IMG/VR virus record: IMGVR_UViG_3300045125_000031 | Location: 1 to 64,000 of that record | DNA: 64,000 nt | DNA from: a virus | Strand: one strand, 5' to 3' | Shown: positions 1-8,638 of the stretch, piece by piece | Position numbering within the stretch: position 1 is the first letter of the stretch | Layout of the letters: every line of letters starts with the position of its first letter | Program-made: the position numbers and the translations under genes | Notes under the pieces: generated by a model | What the model was told of the DNA's origin: nothing | Seen by the model: only the letters and a program-made list of their open reading frames with translations | Databases searched by the model: none

Positions 1-37
1 ATATCAGTATAGCAATAAAAAAATGCTTGTCATGCTA

Positions 38-683
38 TTACTTTACTTCTTGTCCACATGTTGGACAAGTTTGAGTTAGCTGGCTTAGGCTTAGGCTAGC
101 CTTGTTAGCAGTTGCTGTGGAATGCAGGTTTTTCTGCTGGCTTTACCGCCAAACTTTGGACGACCAAATCCTACAATAGAAATTTGTTCTCCAGCTTTAT
201 TTTTCTTAAATGCACGAAGTTTCTTGCAAGCTTCTCCACCATTTCTTTGGCTTCCCTTTTTAGTTCCTGAAGTATTTCCTTCAATGCACCAAACAGTTCC
301 ATCTTCATTATCTTCAATAACAATTCCTACATGAGAAATTCTATCAACACCATCTGATGGGAAATCAAAATAGGCTATATCTCCTGGCTCTGGATCTGCA
401 ACATCTCCATCAATCCATGCACCAGCCTTTTTAAATGCTGCTGCTCCTCCTGGAGTGTAAACTGTATTAGGAATCTTTACACCAGCTTCATTTGCACACC
501 AGTTAACAAATGATCCACACCATGGTTGGAAGTTTGCTTTTGTATAAGCGCCATATTTTGTTTCATTATCTTTTGGACCTTCAATATATCCAACTTGAGA
601 TTTAGCAATTTGAATCAAACGAGCAGCGCTACCTTTGGAGCTTTAGCAGTTTCTGCTGGTACTGGAAAATCATCTAGCGCCAT
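38..683 (-). CDS. CHAP-domain endolysin with Cys-knuckle tail
   Basis: Cell-wall hydrolase expected to cut host peptidoglycan at the end of infection. The core is a CHAP-type amidase/peptidase: catalytic Cys in QPWCGSFVNW, catalytic His in SHVGIV, then VWCIEGNT. I take the ATG at 683, not the internal one at 618, because AAGGAG lies just upstream; this needs one base restored near 631. A second lost base in the A5 run near 110 closes the frame at 91. Restoring it lets the protein run to a TAA at 38 and end in TCPTCGQEVK, a single CxxC knuckle. No signal peptide is visible, so release would depend on the holin-like protein encoded 10 bases upstream. The CHAP call is firm; which bond it cuts is not known. 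Confidence 0.85.
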
Positions 684-692
684 TTTTACTCC

Positions 693-1131
693 TTATCCCA
701 ATCTAGCATCTACTGGTTGTTCTGCTGGCATTGCACCATCTGGTTTTGCTGCTAAGTCTTGCTCTGACTGCATCAAGCTCTGCATCAACTTTTTTTCATG
801 CAATTGTTAATTCTGATTCAAGTTTTTTGTCTGCTTGTGTATTTTTAGCATCCATCTCTTTATTATCAAGTTGTGCCTTCATTATATCTTTAGCACCAGA
901 TTGACCAATTAATAGACCCGCTAATGTTCCTGTAATAAATGTTGCCACAGATCCAAGCACATTGAAAAACATTTTATCATTTTCTGATTGTGCTCCTACT
1001 GGTTGTGTAACAAACAATAGTCCGTATAAAATTCCCATTGCTGTAAAAAATAAAATTGATCCTAATGTGATTCCTAGAATAAACTTTAATCTAGCATCTA
1101 AATCTTGTGGTGTTAATCTTTCTTTAGCCAT
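693..1131 (-). CDS. Holin-like protein, two membrane segments
   Basis: Probable holin. Residues about 15-40 (FILGITLGSILFFTAMGILY) and 52-75 (FNVLGSVATFITGTLAGLLI) form two membrane helices, followed by a charged, coiled-coil-prone tail rich in Lys, Asp, Glu and Gln. The uninterrupted frame stops at 796, but the next frames continue as VDAELDAVR and EQDLAAKPDGAMPAEQPVD to a TAA at 693, ten bases before the endolysin start. I therefore read one gene of about 145 residues with indels near 760-800. The family call rests on topology and position beside the endolysin, not on a specific motif. Confidence 0.65.
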
Positions 1132-1134
1132 TTT

Positions 1135-1350
1135 TTACCCCTTATTATTTTGATATTCGTCCCATACTGTTTGACCAACTAAATCTCTTGAACATGTTCC
1201 AGATGGTTCACAAATTGGTAGGATTACATTCTGTCTTATCCCAATTTGCTGGATCTTGACATGGATAACGATACCCACCATCGTAGCCACAGCTACTAGT
1301 AATAGTAGTCCAAGTAAGGCAATTCCAGCTAGTCTTCTCATACCCACCAT
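1135..1350 (-). CDS. Small membrane-anchored lysis-region protein
   Basis: Intact 71-residue protein. An N-terminal hydrophobic segment (GIALLGLLLLVAVATMVGIV) follows two arginines, so it is either a signal anchor or an uncleaved signal peptide. The short outer part has two cysteines (CEPSGTC) that could form a disulfide. Its stop codon lies inside the ribosome-binding region of the holin-like gene, so the two are translationally coupled. Position suggests a role in lysis (spanin-like, antiholin or second holin), but I recognise no family. Confidence 0.6.
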   Translation of the reverse strand: MVGMRRLAGIALLGLLLLVAVATMVGIVIHVKIQQIGIRQNVILPICEPSGTCSRDLVGQTVWDEYQNNKG

Positions 1351-1359
1351 TATACCTAA

Positions 1360-1590
1360 TTATTCGTCTTTATCCTTAGAGCCTTTGGCCCCAAAATATC
1401 CACCAATAATACCTATTAGGCCTCCAAGGGCAGTTTGTACCAAGAGTCATAACCTCTGCAGAAACCTCTACAGGCTCACCAGTTTTGTAGATGTTTCAAG
1501 GCCGTGCAGTTACATAATCTCCAACAATTGCAGTAATAATTGCTAGTCCTACCACTAGCTGCATGAATATAAAATAACTTTATCTTTCAT
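1360..1590 (-). CDS. Small Gly-rich membrane protein
   Basis: ATG at 1590 follows GAGGAATAATA. The reconstructed product, about 75 residues, has an N-terminal hydrophobic stretch (LVVGLAIITAIVGDYV), a short polar region (TGEPVEVSAEV) and a C-terminal Gly-rich hydrophobic segment (TALGGLIGIIGGYFGAKGS) ending in KDKDE and a TAA at 1360. Two or three indels break the frame between 1430 and 1570. The Gly-rich final segment resembles small phage holins, but the assignment is only by size, topology and neighbours. Confidence 0.45.
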
Positions 1591-1797
1591 TATTATTCCT
1601 CTTTCTTCACGCAGTGGTATTGTAACAAGCCATAGAATTGTAGCAAATACTGTAGCTAATCCTACTACTTGTTGGGCTGTACCAGTAAGTGTAAGCCATG
1701 CAATAAAAAATCCAAGAATAGTCCATACTTGGGCGATACTTTCCTTTAATATGCCTCCCATATCCAATTAAAGATAATTGCCTTTAATTATTTTCAT
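1591..1797 (-). CDS. Small two-helix membrane protein
   Basis: A strong site (GGAGGATAATA) precedes the ATG at 1797. Nine codons later there is an in-frame TAA, then the frame reopens as MDMGGILKES with two hydrophobic segments (VWTILGFFIAWLTLTG and VVGLATVFATILWLVTIPL). I read one gene with an error at the TAA; alternatively translation starts at 1767. No stop separates it from the next gene, whose ATG at 1590 is in the same frame, so either a base is missing near 1590 or the two are one protein. Holin-like by topology only. Confidence 0.4.
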
Positions 1798-1811
1798 TAT
1801 TATCCTCCTTG

Positions 1812-3903
1812 TCATGGCTGACTGCCAACAATATTACTTGCAATAATTACAGGAATAACTACTTCCTGTGCTTTTTCTCTCTGGTCATCTGTCATATCTT
1901 TGCCCCACTCTGATGGACTTAAAATCTTTAGATTAAATCTATATGATATAACTGCACCTATTGGATCCGCCAAAAATGCTTCTGTTTGTACTTCTGTAGT
2001 AGCATCTGCTAATGTATATGGCATTGGTGCATTCAACAGTTTCTTCTGCTCTATCTTCAAATTCTACAAGTGCTGTTGCTAATTGCTGGATTATTCTTCA
2101 GCTGATTCTGCAACTATTAGCAACTTCATCGCTTTAATTCCTAAGATCTTTGCCACCTCTGCTTTTTGCTCTCAGATGTTAATGCTAGTTAATGTCTGAC
2201 TTACAGCAGCAATTTGTTCTTTAGATAGTACTACTAGCTTATTATCTTTGCTTGTTAGATTTGCTATAACTCCAGACAGATCTTCTGAAGTTCCAGTCCC
2301 TTTTTCTGGAATTAATTCTTTTAATTCTTCATCAATTATGGTATTATCTTCTGTGATTCTTCAACAGGTACATCGGAGTTGAGCTCTGGTTCAGGAGTTG
2401 GGCTCTGGATCTATATCCGATGGCTCGAGGTGAAGGCTCTGGTGAAGGCTCAACAGTAGGCTCAGGCTCAGGACTTGGACTTGGTTCTGCCGAAGGTGTT
2501 GTTTCAGGCGTTGGCTCTGGAGTGGGATCGGTTGGTTTTGTTTGCTCAGTCGTTGGCTCTGGAGTTGGCTCAACAGTAGGTTCTAGCGAAGGTTCTGGCG
2601 TTGGATCTACAATAATTGTTGGTTCTGGCGTTGGTTGTGGTTGATTTGCTATAGCTATAGCAATTGCTGCAGCAACCCTTTGTTTTTCTTCAAAATCCCA
2701 TTGTTTATTATATTCTGTTTGTGCATCAACAATTGCTGCTTGCATTTCTATTATTGCAGTATTATAGTTATTTGTAGCAGTTGTTAGGTTTTGCTGAGCA
2801 GTTAGTTAGGTTTTGATTGAGCAGTTGTTAGGTTTTGCTCAGCAGTTGTTAGGTTTTGATTATATTCAATTAATAAATCATTTTCTGTATTGTATGTAGA
2901 TAAAGCATTGTTATAATTTGTTTGAGCTTGCTTGCTGTGCCGATACAGCTTGATTATATGCATTTATAACTTATTGACTGTGATGCCCTGATCCATAAGA
3001 TAGATATGCCCCTGGAATTCCAGTCCAAATTCCATTATATCCCCAACCAATAGTCATAATTCCTGGACCACCACCGTTATACCACCAAACTTCTAGCTCT
3101 AAAGTTTTATCTGTTGAGGTATTAAAATGTCTTGTATACGGGTCCCCATGTTCCACCTTGTTCTACCCATTGAGATGATTCAAGAACTCCATCTACATAT
3201 AATCTTAGACCCGTCATCTGTGTATGCTGCAAAATATACGTCATTAATTCCATGCTGGAACTGTAAGAGTTGCATTAAATATACCAATAATATTTTGAGA
3301 TGATCCACATATTGCACCATCTCCAGCATACTGTATAAAAATATGGAAGTGCACCCTGGCACATTAACTCCAGCATACTGGGATAAATAGGCAGTAGTTT
3401 CCATTTCTTAGATAGTGGATAATATTCTGAAATGATACGCCATTGTTAGTAGCACTTTGATGTTGTACTGATGCTATCTGACAAGTTAATATTTGCTATA
3501 TCTAAAGCATCTTGTTTGTTTTGAAGGTTTATGTAGGCAGAATCTCTAACTGATTGTTGAGTATCTACTGCTGACTGTAGCATTGTTTTTTGCTGTAGTT
3601 GCTGTTGCCTCGTCTGATACTGCAGTATCGTATGCTATTTGATTGTTATCCATTATAGACTTTTATTGTCCATATCTTGTTTAGCAGCAAACTGCAGTAT
3701 TATATTTTGATATTTGCTACATCTAATAATTCTTGTGTTTTGGCTTTGTTTTTTGTTAGGTTATTTTTATATCTGTCTGTAACTCGTTGTATGTCGTGAT
3801 ATGCTTGAACTAAAGGATCTGTACTTGCTTGAGATGTTGCCGAAAGCATCCATCCAAATGCAAATAATCCTGAAAGTATTACTCTGAATAAATTAGTTTT
3901 AAT
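1812..3903 (-). CDS. Secreted multidomain protein: PA14-like domain and Pro/Glu/Thr repeats
   Basis: Large broken gene, about 690 codons. The N-terminus is a classic signal peptide (FRVILSGLFAFGWMLSATSQA), then coiled-coil-like sequence. A PA14-like beta domain lies at about 3410-2990, with DDGSK and ELEVWWYNGGGPGIMTIGW. After it come heptad repeats (2870-2780), a PT/PEPT linker (2640-2390) and a helical C-terminus with LSGVIANLTSKD and VLSKEQIAAVSQTL. About a dozen indels interrupt it. No ATG is visible where the signal peptide begins; a base was probably lost in TTAAAACT near 3900. PA14 domains commonly bind carbohydrate, so a role in binding or masking the infected host's surface is possible; this is inference. 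It could also be a virion fibre. Confidence 0.5.
2395..2640 (-). repeat. Coding repeat: Pro-Glu-Pro-Thr/Ser linker
   Basis: Degenerate short tandem repeats of the type ggctctgg(a/c)gttgg on the plus strand encode PTPEP, PSPEP and TPEPT units on the minus strand. Composition shifts to C/G-rich codons compared with the surrounding AT-rich gene. This is a typical extended, rigid, surface-protein linker. Confidence 0.85.
2780..2870 (-). repeat. 21-base tandem repeat encoding a heptad coiled coil
   Basis: About four copies of a 21-base unit (gttaggttttgatt or its variant, plus gagcagtt) encode TTAEQNL, TTAQSNL, TTAQQNL and TTATNNY. The seven-residue period fits a coiled coil. One copy carries a four-base duplication (gttagttagg) that shifts the frame. 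Confidence 0.8.
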
Positions 3904-3940
3904 CTCCTCTCCCGTTGTGCTATAGGGAGATTATATCATT
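3899..3940 (-). promoter_or_regulatory. Extended -10 promoter with inverted repeat over -10 and Shine-Dalgarno
   Basis: Minus strand TGATATAAT (TATAAT at 3935-3930) precedes the secreted PA14-like gene. A perfect 7-base inverted repeat, aatctcc (3901-3907) and ggagatt (3926-3932), overlaps the -10 box on one side and the GAGGAG ribosome site on the other. It could act as an operator or hide the ribosome site. A TTGACA at about 3970 is too far away for a normal -35. Confidence 0.4.
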
Positions 3941-3981
3941 TTATTGTAAATATTTGGTATTAAGGTTGTCAATTATAAGGC

Positions 3982-4219
3982 CTAGTCTTGGGCCACAACG
4001 CCCCAAACCTTGTGTTCTGTTTCAGTAGGTAGATAAACTATATCTCCGGTTTTAGTTCATAAGTTTCTTTTTGATCTACTTCCCATAAAGATGTTCCAAG
4101 TATCTGCCAAAAATTGCATCGACAGTATCTGCATGATAGCCTGTAAGCCTGTCAGTCATTGATATTCTTATTCCTTGCAGAGTGCCAGTCGCTGTTACAG
4201 TTGCATGGTTTGCTTTCAT
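3982..4219 (-). CDS. Small cupin-like protein
   Basis: About 78 codons from the ATG at 4219. Visible segments are ATVTATGTLQGIRISMTDR, TSLWEVDQKETYEL and GDIVYLPTETEHKVWGV, ending VAQD and TAG at 3982. The last segment fits the second cupin motif (G-D-x3-P-x4-H). Two indels near 4075-4100 break the frame. It is shorter than a typical cupin, so it may be only a half-barrel, and the metal ligands of motif 1 are not visible. Function unknown. Confidence 0.35.
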
Positions 4220-4291
4220 AATAATCACAATTGGTATTGTCTATAGATTTATTTAATTTATATAATAATTCAGTTACACCCTTGAAAATGA

Positions 4292-4525
4292 TTAAATATT
4301 GATTTTCTTGCCTTGAGGAGCAAACCATAGGCCTGATTGAATTTCAACATTACCTCTAAAGGAACCACCTTGATTTAAAATTCTATCCTTAAGAATTTCA
4401 TTTGGTATAAGAGACTCACTATATAAAAATTTTGCTACGTCTTCCCATGTGATTTCTCCAGTATGATACTGTTCAACAGGTTAGAACTTTACTATTTTGT
4501 TTTGCTTTTCCATTAAATCAAACAT
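4292..4525 (-). CDS. Small hypothetical protein
   Basis: Starts MFDLMEKQNKIVKF, meets an in-frame TAA at about 4483, then continues without break as VEQYHTGEITWEDVAKFLYS and ends SGLWFAPQGKKINI at 4292 (about 78 codons). The acidic/aromatic helix ITWEDVAKFLY is the only notable feature. I do not recognise it. The in-frame TAA lies in an odd trinucleotide (ttctaacc) that looks inserted, so I treat the gene as whole. It lies 67 bases after the S-layer-like gene, beyond a terminator. Confidence 0.4.
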
Positions 4526-4540
4526 ACTAATTATATCACC

Positions 4541-4574
4541 TAAAAGAAAAGAGGAGCATGTTTCCCACTCCCCT
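4541..4574 (-). terminator. Rho-independent terminator
   Basis: Minus strand reads AGGGGAG, an 11-base loop, CTCCTCT, then TTTTCTTTT. The 7-bp stem has one G-U pair. It sits just after the S-layer-like gene and before the next small gene. Confidence 0.55.
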
Positions 4575-4590
4575 AATTGTTATGTTAGTA

Positions 4591-5771
4591 TTACTTAACT
4601 AGTGCAACCTTGGCCTTTGGATTAGCTTTGCATTCCACTTTGCAGCAAGTGCATTGAATGCCTTCTTCATTGCAGCGATAGATGCAGCAGCGTTATCTGC
4701 CTTAACCTTATCAAGTTCTGCCTTAGCAGCAGCCTGCATCAGCAAGAGCCTTATCTGCAGCAGCCTTAGCAGTTACAGCATTAGCCTTCTAAAGTTGCAA
4801 TTTCAGCAGCAGCAGTAATAGCAGCAGCATCAGCAGGCAGCCTTAGCAGTGCTGCATAGCAGCAGCATCTGCATACAGCCTTTGCAGCATCAGCAGCATC
4901 TGCACACGAGCCTTTACAATGCAGCATCTGCAGCCTTTGCAGCAAGTGCTGCATACTAGATCACGATACTGTCAGATTGCTCTGATAAAGCTACGCTGCA
5001 AGTCTACTAAGTAGTTGAAGACTCGATACTACAGCTGCGAAGTTGCATCAGATGAATTTGGAGCAGAACAACAAGGGTTGCATGAACCAGTTGTTGGAAG
5101 TGCACTAAACTTTGCAATCTGCTAAAATCTGTCAAAGTGTAGCAGCCAGTTGTAGCTGTAGTTCTAGTGTTGCAGTTGCACCAACAACGGGTGCAGTTAG
5201 GCCTTACCTGAAACCTTGTTACCAAATACGTCTGTTAGCATTGTAGCTGTTACAACACTTGATGTGCCAGCAGCATCATGTAGCAGGATGAAAGCTGCAA
5301 GATTATTAATCTTGCCAGCAGTACCCTGAACATAATATGTTAGTGTTGTTCCGCTGATTTGTATACAGCAACTGTACCAATTGCTGTTGTCTTTGTATAG
5401 ACATAAAACGTTGCAGTTGTTCCTGTTCCAGTTGCAATTGTCAAAGATGATGATCCTGACGATGCTGTTACTGGTGCAGCAGATGTGCTAGATGCAGAAA
5501 CGATTGTTGCGTTAGTTGCAACTACTGAAACAGATGTTCCTGTGTCTACTGTTGCAACAAACTTAAGTGCATCAGCATGCGTCAACTGTGTTGTCTGCTG
5601 GTACTGGCAATGCAGCTAGGTGTAGCAATTGCGGATGCTGTTGTATTAGCAGTTCCATCAAGAGTTACATGCGACTGTCATTACGGCAGCACTTGCAGGT
5701 GTTGCTACTGATTGTTGCCCGGTAGTCATGGCTGCAACCACGGCAAGAGCGATTTTCTTAAATGAATTCAT
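4591..5771 (-). CDS. Secreted S-layer-like / beta-strand protein with Ala-rich coiled C-terminus
   Basis: About 390 codons from the ATG at 5771 (AGGAG six bases upstream). MNSFKKIALAVVAAMTT is a signal peptide, with a cleavage-like ASA about 28 residues in. The next 200 residues are Thr/Ser/Val/Ala-rich beta sequence typical of S-layer or Ig-like repeats (ATVDTGTSVSVVATN, TATFYVYTKTTAIGTV). The last third is almost only Ala, Asp and Lys with heptad-like spacing (AKAADAA units), ending FNALAAKWNAKANPKAKVAL. Frameshifts are dense in the Ala-rich part, often in GCAGC runs. A phage gene with a host-type signal peptide implies export from the infected cell. Surface modification or superinfection exclusion is possible; no enzymatic motif is seen. 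Confidence 0.55.
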
Positions 5772-5858
5772 TTTTCTCCTTTTATTATTCATTTTATTAT
5801 TTATATTCGTTTTTAGTCTATCCAGATATGTCTTTAATATCTTCTACTTGGCTAGGTT

Positions 5859-7603
5859 CTATATTGTATCACGTTCTGCGTGATGCGTGTCAACTCTGAC
5901 AGGTTGTCCTCTAAATGTATGGACCTCAATCTCAAGGTTTAGAGTCTCTTACTTGTATGCGAGATATGGCACCAAATATCGCCCCACAAACAGCATCTGC
6001 TAAGGTCCTTAGATTTTTTGCGTGGGTGATCAACACTATTATTTTTCATAATCTTAAGCTCGCGTCATTTCTTCTAGAATAAAGGAATCATAGGCATTGC
6101 AATTCTTTCTTCATATATCATCATAGCCAGGTCTTCATAATGCTTTTTAGCAACAGAAACAGTATCAGTTCTCATTCCTACCGCTTTCAGCTCCTGCTGA
6201 ATATCAAATGATTGCCAACGGTCAAATGAAACTGTTCCAATATTAAATCCTTCTCTACGAAGATTTATGTATCCATTTTTTAACTTCAGAAAGATCAACT
6301 GGTCCTTCAACCTTTGGCTCCCACCAAGCAACGGCATCAACTACAACAATAGGTGCAACTTGCTCATAATCTTTAATTACTTGAATATTAACCCAACTTC
6401 TCAACATGTGCAATTGCTACATGCACATTTATCATGCTTTTGTGCAAGGTCAGCATGTACATAATAAACTTTATCTGGATCTGGCTTAAAGCTTGGATCA
6501 AATCTTCTATGAATTATCCATAGGATTTCTAAGTGTCATACACTTTCTAATTTATCTTTTTGCTTAAAAAAAGCATCTGATGAATATGTTGGGGTACACA
6601 AGCAAAGCGCATCATTGCATCTCCAAGATCAGTCAAGAAATGCAATCTTAAAATCATCTATCTTTCTAGTGGGATTTACTTCCCATGTAGGTCTTTTAAT
6701 TGCAAACATTCTAGGATATTTATAGGATTTAATGTGATCTTCTTCCCAGTGCAATCTCAAATTCATTATCTGGATCTCTTCTGGTAATTCTTCATTAATA
6801 ATAAATTTATGTCTGCGTTCTACTACATCTTTTTCCATAATTACATCTTCATACCGTTTTGAAATAAAGTCTCCATTATAACGAGGAAATGAAAGAAGAA
6901 CTACTTTACCAAGATCAGGAAAACGAGAATCTACAGTACCACGAAATGCTTTGTAAATATTGTCTGCAGTTTTACCTTGCTCATTTCCAGTTCCAACTTC
7001 TGATGGCAAAATCCAGAAATCTCATCAAGCACTGCCATAAATAAGTTAAGACCCTCATGAGATTCACGTTCTGAGTGTCCAGAGTAAACAGTAATAGATT
7101 TATCAAAATCAATAGAGTTTACTTTGGGATCATACTTTCCTGCAAACCACGGTGACTTTTCAATCTTTGTTTTAAAACCTTTAAAGAAAACATTTTTAGC
7201 CTGTTGAGCGTTGATAGCAACGTTAATAATATCAATAGCATCTCCAGATGGTTTACCAAAATACCTTGCAGGATCTTTTAAGACATAATAGTTTATATAC
7301 AACATATGCGCATGCTACTGTAGATGCAAAGTCTTTTCCAGCTACCCTTGCCAAGTTGCAAAATAATTTCATTTTTTGTATATTTCGTAATAATGTCTAT
7401 CGCCTTCTTCTGTCTCCCATAATAGTTCATTGAAGATCTTCTTTACGATAAATTTGACTCATAGCTTCTACAATGTCATATTGAATATCAGATAATGGTG
7501 GCTGTCCAAGATAGTCTGGAGACTCAACAAATGTCTTTGCATCTACTGGTGTCTTCTTCAAAATGATTATCTGCTTAAATACTTCAAGAAAATCATTGAA
7601 CAT
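5859..7603 (-). CDS. terL: Terminase large subunit
   Basis: DNA-packaging ATPase/nuclease, about 580 codons. The ATPase has Walker A LGKGSGKDFAST (with one base removed near 7343), Walker B LFMAVLDEI and FPDLGKVVLLSFPR. The RNase H-like nuclease has acidic residues in YYVHADLAQKHD, VSFDRWQSFD and near the C-terminus in SVDHPRK. It begins at the ATG at 7603, which overlaps the small-subunit stop, and ends THHAERDTI at 5859. Six or more indels split the frame (about 7343, 7015, 6630-6500, 6450, 6075, 6020). It is unusual in following the replication block instead of preceding the portal. Confidence 0.88.
5863..5893 (-). promoter_or_regulatory. Promoter with palindromic operator inside the end of terL
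   Basis: Minus strand TTGACA (5893-5888), a 19-base spacer and TACAAT (5868-5863) lie about 90 bases upstream of the secreted S-layer-like gene. The spacer contains a 6+6 palindrome, atcacg-ttctg-cgtgat (5868-5884), which is what a dimeric repressor site looks like. The same bases encode the last residues of terL, which weakens but does not exclude the reading. Confidence 0.45.
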
Positions 7604-8134
7604 CGTGGACAACTGTAATCACCTCTCCTTCTCTAGCAATAGCAGATAGTCTTTGCATAATAATCATCACGAACCTCTGGATGCTCAGATGCAATATCTC
7701 TAAGAATGCCATCAAAACTTCTTGTCTTCTTTCAATCTCAACCATTTCTTCTGCAAGTTCTTTATTCTCAAGAAGTCCTGCTTTTTGTAGCATATCAATT
7801 CTTCTTGATTCAATATCCATAACAAGTTTAATTGCTGCAGTCTTTGCATCCAAGATTATTAGTCATGGATGCCTCATCAATAACTTCATATGACTTTGCT
7901 AATTAGTTTGCTATAATGTGTATCTGCAACTGCAAGTGCTTCTTTAGCACGAGCACGGATAGCATCATTGGCAGATGCCATAACCTTCCACTCATTTATA
8001 TGCTGATACAACACGAGTTCTTGGTAATTGAAAGATCTTTAGAAATCTTTGTTGGATCATTTCCCTTTAAGATATTCTCCAACAACATTATTAACTTCAT
8101 CAAGATGCTTAATTAAATCTTCTTCAGTTGACAA
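7593..8134 (-). CDS. terS: Terminase small subunit
   Basis: About 178 codons. Likely start is TTG at 8134 after GGGGGAC (LSTEEDLIKHLDEVNN). An N-terminal HTH-like stretch (EYLKGNDPTKISKDLSIT) would bind DNA. The long helical centre (AAIKLVMDIESRRIDMLQKA and ELAEEMVEIERRQEVLM) resembles the oligomerising helices of small terminases, and the C-terminus is SAIAREGEVITVVHDVQ. The stop at 7593 overlaps the terL start. Indels lie near 8010, 7915, 7855 and 7650. Assignment rests on size, HTH-plus-helices layout and direct coupling to terL. Confidence 0.65.
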
Positions 8135-8178
8135 GTTTATAGTCCCCCTGAGTTCCTAAATCATTTGATTTTGCTATT

Positions 8179-8486
8179 TTAAACAACACTCAAATATCCT
8201 ATTAAGTCATCAATATCATTATCTCCTGGATATTCTGTACCCTTCATAGTCTATTTAACTTATCATCTATGCGAACATGAAGTTGCTCTCTTGGTCCCGC
8301 CTTTGAAAATATACGTACAGGTTCAAGGGCTGAGTTACCATAAGCAATATTCTTTTTTACTAACATGTGTGCAATTTCATGGCAGGTCTCTAATATTTCT
8401 TTTCCAGCCTCTGTTCCTACTGTAAGTAAATATAAATCCTCACACTTAAAATGTTTTGAATCTTGAAATACTGGCTCTAATCTCAT
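8179..8486 (-). CDS. Nmad1-like (DUF1599-type) small helical protein
   Basis: About 102 codons. The centre has MLVKKNIAYGNSALEPVRIF followed by EQLHVRIDDKLNRL, close to the 'K-x-YGNS ... R-x-x-DKLxRL' pattern I associate with the nucleotide-modification-associated domain 1 family. With one base restored at 8250 it continues EYPGDNDIDDLIGYLSVV to a stop at 8179. The start ATG overlaps the stop of the small HTH gene (ATGA). Families of this type are linked to modified nucleotide metabolism, but no catalytic function is established here. A general MazG-like helical fold is the alternative. Confidence 0.45.
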
Positions 8487-8638
8487 CTCTTTGACTTCCT
8501 TAATCCAAACTTAGCAAGATATACATAAATAGTTTCCACGCTTACCCCACATTCTTTTGCTATAGCCTCTGGAGATTTCTTATCAATGTGATATCTCTTT
8601 TTAAGCCATAATTCACTTGTATATAGTTTAGCACTCAT
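8483..8638 (-). CDS. 51-residue helix-turn-helix protein
   Basis: Intact frame from ATG at 8638 to TGA at 8483, overlapping both neighbours by four bases (ATGA). Sequence around residues 19-45 (KSPEAIAKECGVSVETIYVY) is a canonical helix-turn-helix: an E-A-I-A-K helix, a C-G-V turn and a V-E-T-I-Y-V-Y recognition helix, followed by a basic tail (LRKSKR). Probably a small DNA-binding regulator or terminase/replication accessory protein. Confidence 0.65.
   Translation of the reverse strand: MSAKLYTSELWLKKRYHIDKKSPEAIAKECGVSVETIYVYLAKFGLRKSKR

Noticed and set aside
2395-2870. Short tandem repeats considered as a CRISPR array
   Set aside because: Units are 12-21 bases with no unique spacers, and they stay in frame as PEPT and heptad protein repeats.
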